Shown one piece after another: positions 61,306 through 64,000 of a stretch of 64,000 nucleotides of DNA. The stretch is from Cellulomonas sp. SLBN-39 (GTDB lineage: Bacteria > Actinomycetota > Actinomycetes > Actinomycetales > Cellulomonadaceae), in contig NZ_VFOA01000001.1 in the NCBI RefSeq assembly GCF_006715865.1, forward strand, positions 1,984,001 through 2,048,000, in the 5' to 3' direction. Positions within the stretch are counted from its first letter, which is position 1; each line of letters opens with the position of its first letter. The notes beneath the pieces were generated by a model. The model had not been told where the DNA came from and searched no databases. It saw only the letters and a program-made list of their open reading frames with translations. A program made the translations under genes and the position numbers.

Positions 61306-62646
61306 CTACCCCTTCGCCGGGTGGTCCGGGGCGGCCGGTGCCACCTCGGGCTCCCCGGTGGCCGCCGCGAGGGCCGTGTGGACGCGTCCGCGCCAGGACA
61401 GCACGACCCCGCCGCCGGCGGCCGCGAGCAGCGACGCCGTGAGCACGGCGACCACCACGTGGTCGTCGTGCGGCGTGCCGGTGCCGAACGCCAGGCGCCC
61501 GACCAGCAGCGACACCGTGAACCCGATGCCGGCGAGCAGGCCGACGCCCGTGACGTCCCACCACCCGAGCCCGGGGGCCAGCCGGGCGCGCGTGAAGCGG
61601 GTGAGCAGCCACGTGGCCACGACGATCCCGACGGGCTTGCCGAGCACGAGGCCCGCCAGCACGCCGAGACCCACCGGGTCGGAGAACGTGCCGCCCAGGG
61701 TCGCCGGGTCGATGGTCACCCCGGCCGCGAACAGCGCGAACACCGGCACGGCGAAGCCCGCCGAGACGGGGCGCCACAGGTGCTCGTAGCGCTCGGCCAG
61801 GGAGTGGTCGTCGCCCTCGCCGTCGTCGTCGGCCTCGGCGGCCGCCGCCCGGCGGGGGTCGACGGAGCCCGGCGACGCGGGCACCGCGAAGCCCAGCAGG
61901 ACCCCGGCGATGGTCGCGTGCACGCCCGCGGCGTGCAGGAGGCCCCACGCGACCAGGGCGAGCGGCACGAGCAGCCAGGGCGAGCGCACGCCGCGGCGCA
62001 GCAGCACCGCGAACACCGCGACGGCGGCGAGCGACCCGGCGAGCAGGAGCAGCGCCACGTCGTCGGTGTACGCGACCGCGATGATGACGATCGCGAGCAG
62101 GTCGTCGACCACCGCGAGCGTGAGCAGGAACGCGCGCAGCGCCACGGGCACGCCCCGGCCGACCAGCGCGAGCACGCCGACGGCGAACGCGATGTCCGTC
62201 GCGGTCGGCACCGCCCAGCCCTGCGGCGCGCCGCCGGCCATGGTCGTGTTGAACGCGAGGTAGATCCCGGCCGGGACGACCATCCCGCCGACCGCGGCCG
62301 CGGCCGGCAGGGCGGCGGTCGCGACGTGCCGCAGCTCGCCGACGACCATCTCGCGCTTCAGCTCGAGGCCGACCACGAAGAAGAAGATCGCCAGCAGCCC
62401 GTCGGACGCCCAGTGCGCCAGGTCGAGGTCCAGGTGCAGCGCCGCCGGGCCGACGACCGTGCCGCTGACCGCGTCGTAGGAGTCCGGCCACACGTTCGCC
62501 CACAGCAGCGCCGCCACCGCGCCCACGAGGAGCAGGATCCCGCCCGTGCGCTCGTCGCGCAGCGTGTCGTTCAGGTTGCGGCGCGAGCCGGGGGAGAGGG
62601 AGGCCAGCAGCAGGCGGGGCGTGCGGGGCTTGTCAGGTGCGCTCAC
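61306..62646 (-). CDS. nhaA: Na+/H+ antiporter NhaA
   Basis: A 446-aa antiporter with about 12 membrane segments. Signature blocks: FFFVVGLELKREMVVGELR (segment near 80-110), PTATDIAFAVGVLALVG and LAVVDDLLAIVIIAVAY with the Asp pair that binds Na+/H+ (VVDD). A polar loop (SVDPRRAAAAEADDDGEG) lies in the middle, longer than in E. coli NhaA. GTG at 62646 has GGAAGG six bases upstream. It sets intracellular pH and sodium. Preceded by an unusual leader. Confidence 0.92.
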   Translation of the reverse strand: MSAPDKPRTPRLLLASLSPGSRRNLNDTLRDERTGGILLLVGAVAALLWANVWPDSYDAVSGTVVGPAALHLDLDLAHWASDGLLAIFFFVVGLELKREMVVGELRHVATAALPAAAAVGGMVVPAGIYLAFNTTMAGGAPQGWAVPTATDIAFAVGVLALVGRGVPVALRAFLLTLAVVDDLLAIVIIAVAYTDDVALLLLAGSLAAVAVFAVLLRRGVRSPWLLVPLALVAWGLLHAAGVHATIAGVLLGFAVPASPGSVDPRRAAAAEADDDGEGDDHSLAERYEHLWRPVSAGFAVPVFALFAAGVTIDPATLGGTFSDPVGLGVLAGLVLGKPVGIVVATWLLTRFTRARLAPGLGWWDVTGVGLLAGIGFTVSLLVGRLAFGTGTPHDDHVVVAVLTASLLAAAGGGVVLSWRGRVHTALAAATGEPEVAPAAPDHPAKG

Positions 62647-62717
62647 GAGGGACCTTCCGGTGGGGTCGTCGACGACGTTGCCGACCAGACTTCCCGGCGC
62701 ACCGGGCGATCACGATA
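62647..62717 (-). promoter_or_regulatory. nhaA promoter and structured leader
   Basis: A -10 TATCGT lies at 62712-62717 on the minus strand, giving a leader of about 60 nt. It carries CCGGGAAGTCTGGTCGGC, a GTCGTCGACGAC palindrome and CCGGAAGGTCCC, which includes the Shine-Dalgarno. It could fold so that the ribosome site is occluded. I do not recognise a known riboswitch class with confidence. Confidence 0.4.
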
Positions 62718-62776
62718 CGGAAGGTCGGTCGGCCGCGCCCGCCGGGTCCGGCTCGCGGGCAGGTGACGTCCGTCGC

Positions 62777-63505
62777 TCAGGCGTCGGCGGTCTCCGAGAC
62801 GTCACCCGACCGGTCGTCGCTCGAGCGGCGGTCCTTGGGCGGGTCGAACCGGTAGCCGACGTTGCGGACCGTGCCGATGAGCTGCTCGTGCTCCGGGCCG
62901 AGCTTGGCGCGCAGCCGCCGCACGTGCACGTCGACCGTCCGGGTGCCCCCGTAGTAGTCGTAGCCCCAGACCTCCTGCAGCAGCTGGGCGCGCGTGAACA
63001 CGCGGCCCGGGTGCTGCACGAGGTACTTGAGCAGCTCGAACTCCTTGTACGTGAGGTCGAGCGGCCGGCCCCGCAGGCGGGCGGTGTAGCCACCCGCGTC
63101 GATCGTCAGCTCGCCGGAGGAGATCTCCTGCGGCGCGTCGTCGTACGACGCGGACGCCGCACGCTCCATGACGAGGCGGAAGCGCGTCTCGACCTCGGCG
63201 GGCGTGGCGTTCTCCAGGACGATGTCGTCCGCCCCCCACTCGGAGGTGACGACGGTCAGGCCGCCCTCCGTGAGGACCAGCACGAGCGGAACCGTCAGAC
63301 CGGTGGCGCGCAGGAGGCGGCACGTGGTCCGGGCGGTGACGAGGTCCCGCCGGGCGTCGAGCACGACGATGTCTGCGTCCGGTGCGTCCACGAGAGCGGA
63401 CGGCTCGACCGGCAGGACGCGAACCCGGTGGGACAGAAGCCCCAGAGCGGGCAGCACCTGCGCCGAACCACCGGACGCCGGAGTGAGGAGCAGCAGATCT
63501 GCCAC
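62777..63505 (-). CDS. glnR: GlnR-like global nitrogen regulator (OmpR-type)
   Basis: A 242-aa orphan OmpR-type regulator. The N-terminal atypical receiver begins [13 protein letters not shown] and reads [20 protein letters not shown] and [15 protein letters not shown], with Asp 50 retained. The C-terminal winged helix reads [38 protein letters not shown] and [18 protein letters not shown]. This closely follows actinobacterial GlnR. It controls nitrogen assimilation genes. GTG at 63505 is chosen because AGGAGG lies six bases upstream; an ATG at 63532 has none. Confidence 0.92.
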   Translation of the reverse strand: MADLLLLTPASGGSAQVLPALGLLSHRVRVLPVEPSALVDAPDADIVVLDARRDLVTARTTCRLLRATGLTVPLVLVLTEGGLTVVTSEWGADDIVLENATPAEVETRFRLVMERAASASYDDAPQEISSGELTIDAGGYTARLRGRPLDLTYKEFELLKYLVQHPGRVFTRAQLLQEVWGYDYYGGTRTVDVHVRRLRAKLGPEHEQLIGTVRNVGYRFDPPKDRRSSDDRSGDVSETADA

Positions 63506-63712
63506 CGATGACCTCCTGGCGCGAGTTGCCACACGCTACCGCGTGCGCCGTCCAGGTCGCGTCGGCCGGTCGGTGGGTGGGCGCGCGCCGGACCCGGGGG
63601 CGTCTGCGAGAATCCCAGCCGTGCCGCCCCGCTCCCGCCCGACCCCGCCCCGCGCCCCCGGTGCGGCCGGTCGCCGCCCCCGGCGCCGGACGCACCCGAG
63701 AGGGTCGGTCGC

Positions 63713-64000
63713 GTGACCCCGCAGACGCGCGCGGTCACGACCGCCGCGCTGGGCGCGCTGGTCGCCGTCGCCGGGTACGTCTCCGCGGCCGGCGGGCTCG
63801 GGCTCTACCCGCTCGCGGCCGTCTGCGCGGCCCTCGTCGTGGTCTTCGCGATCGGCTGGCCGGGGCTCGCGGGGCTGCCGTTCGTGCCCGGGTCGGCGGC
63901 CGTCGTGCTGCTGGGGGGCGTCGGGTCGGTCGCCGTCGTGACGCTCACCCCGCTGCCGCCCTACCTGCAGCACCTGGCGGTCGTGCTCGCCGGTGCCGTC
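63713..64000 (+). CDS. Membrane protein, N-terminal part (runs off the right edge)
   Basis: Begins with GTG at 63713 and stays open to the end of the window: MTPQTRAVTTAALGALVAVA, then three hydrophobic segments (GLGLYPLAAVCAALVVVFAI, VVLLGGVGSVAVVTL and another). A loop reads IGWPGLAGLPFVPGS. No family recognised from this piece; some actinobacterial membrane proteins of unknown function look like this near glnR. It is divergent from glnR. Confidence 0.6.
   Translation, partial: MTPQTRAVTTAALGALVAVAGYVSAAGGLGLYPLAAVCAALVVVFAIGWPGLAGLPFVPGSAAVVLLGGVGSVAVVTLTPLPPYLQHLAVVLAGAV

Overview
The window is a piece of a chromosome from a very GC-rich actinobacterium, most likely a Cellulomonas or close relative. 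The reasons are the strong G/C bias at third codon positions, many GTG starts, WhiB and GlnR regulators, an actinobacterial SRP RNA next to dnaX, and a secreted GH48 cellobiohydrolase with a Pro-Thr linker and a CBM2 domain. The right end keeps the actinobacterial order metallophosphoesterase, ponA2-type PBP, whiB4-type WhiB, DUF4177, ridA, crp, nth, as in Mycobacterium tuberculosis.

Left end (1-3.8 kb): a hipBA-type toxin-antitoxin pair with three evenly spaced operators, then a pnuC-nadR-nrtR NAD salvage operon whose promoter is covered by a palindrome, then a DUF2867 gene. Next comes a small low-GC island (about 3.84-7.14 kb) bounded by an intact tRNA-Ser(GGA) and a decayed copy of that tRNA's 3' half. 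It holds an AvcD-type anti-phage dCTP deaminase, a 62-codon partner gene and an IS5-family element whose transposase carries a nonsense codon. At 7.3-14.5 kb lie an AAA ATPase, an unknown gene and a minus-strand operon of six genes for a short helical protein, a 673-aa DUF6571-like protein, three lipoproteins and a secreted protein.

Middle (14.9-34.9 kb): a nine-gene plus-strand catabolic cluster with two flavin reductases, an SsuABC-like importer, a RutA-like pyrimidine oxygenase, a RutB-like amidohydrolase, a second LLM monooxygenase and an MFS carrier. It looks like scavenging of nitrogen or sulfur from a ring compound. Then come ffs, a Pro/Ala-rich membrane protein, dnaX, recR, DUF5063, a GNAT gene, an ABC-2 exporter pair, and lysC-asd.

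Right half (34.9-64 kb): a DesK/LuxR two-component system, a serine hydrolase, a small alarmone synthetase, a MinD-like ATPase, a GntR-ABC-twin membrane protein module behind a large palindrome, a second ABC-2 exporter, the GH48 cellulase behind a CebR/CelR-like operator, a second two-component system with a DUF4097 protein, tRNA-Pro(CGG), the PonA2/WhiB4 block, crp, an RsiG-like gene, nth, an alpha/beta hydrolase, nhaA, glnR and a truncated membrane protein.

Many genes have a TANNNT -10 box 6-7 nt before the start codon and no Shine-Dalgarno, so leaderless transcription is probably common. Starts were chosen by that pattern, by 4-bp ATGA/GTGA overlaps, or by Shine-Dalgarno sequences. All family assignments come from reading motifs; no database search was run.
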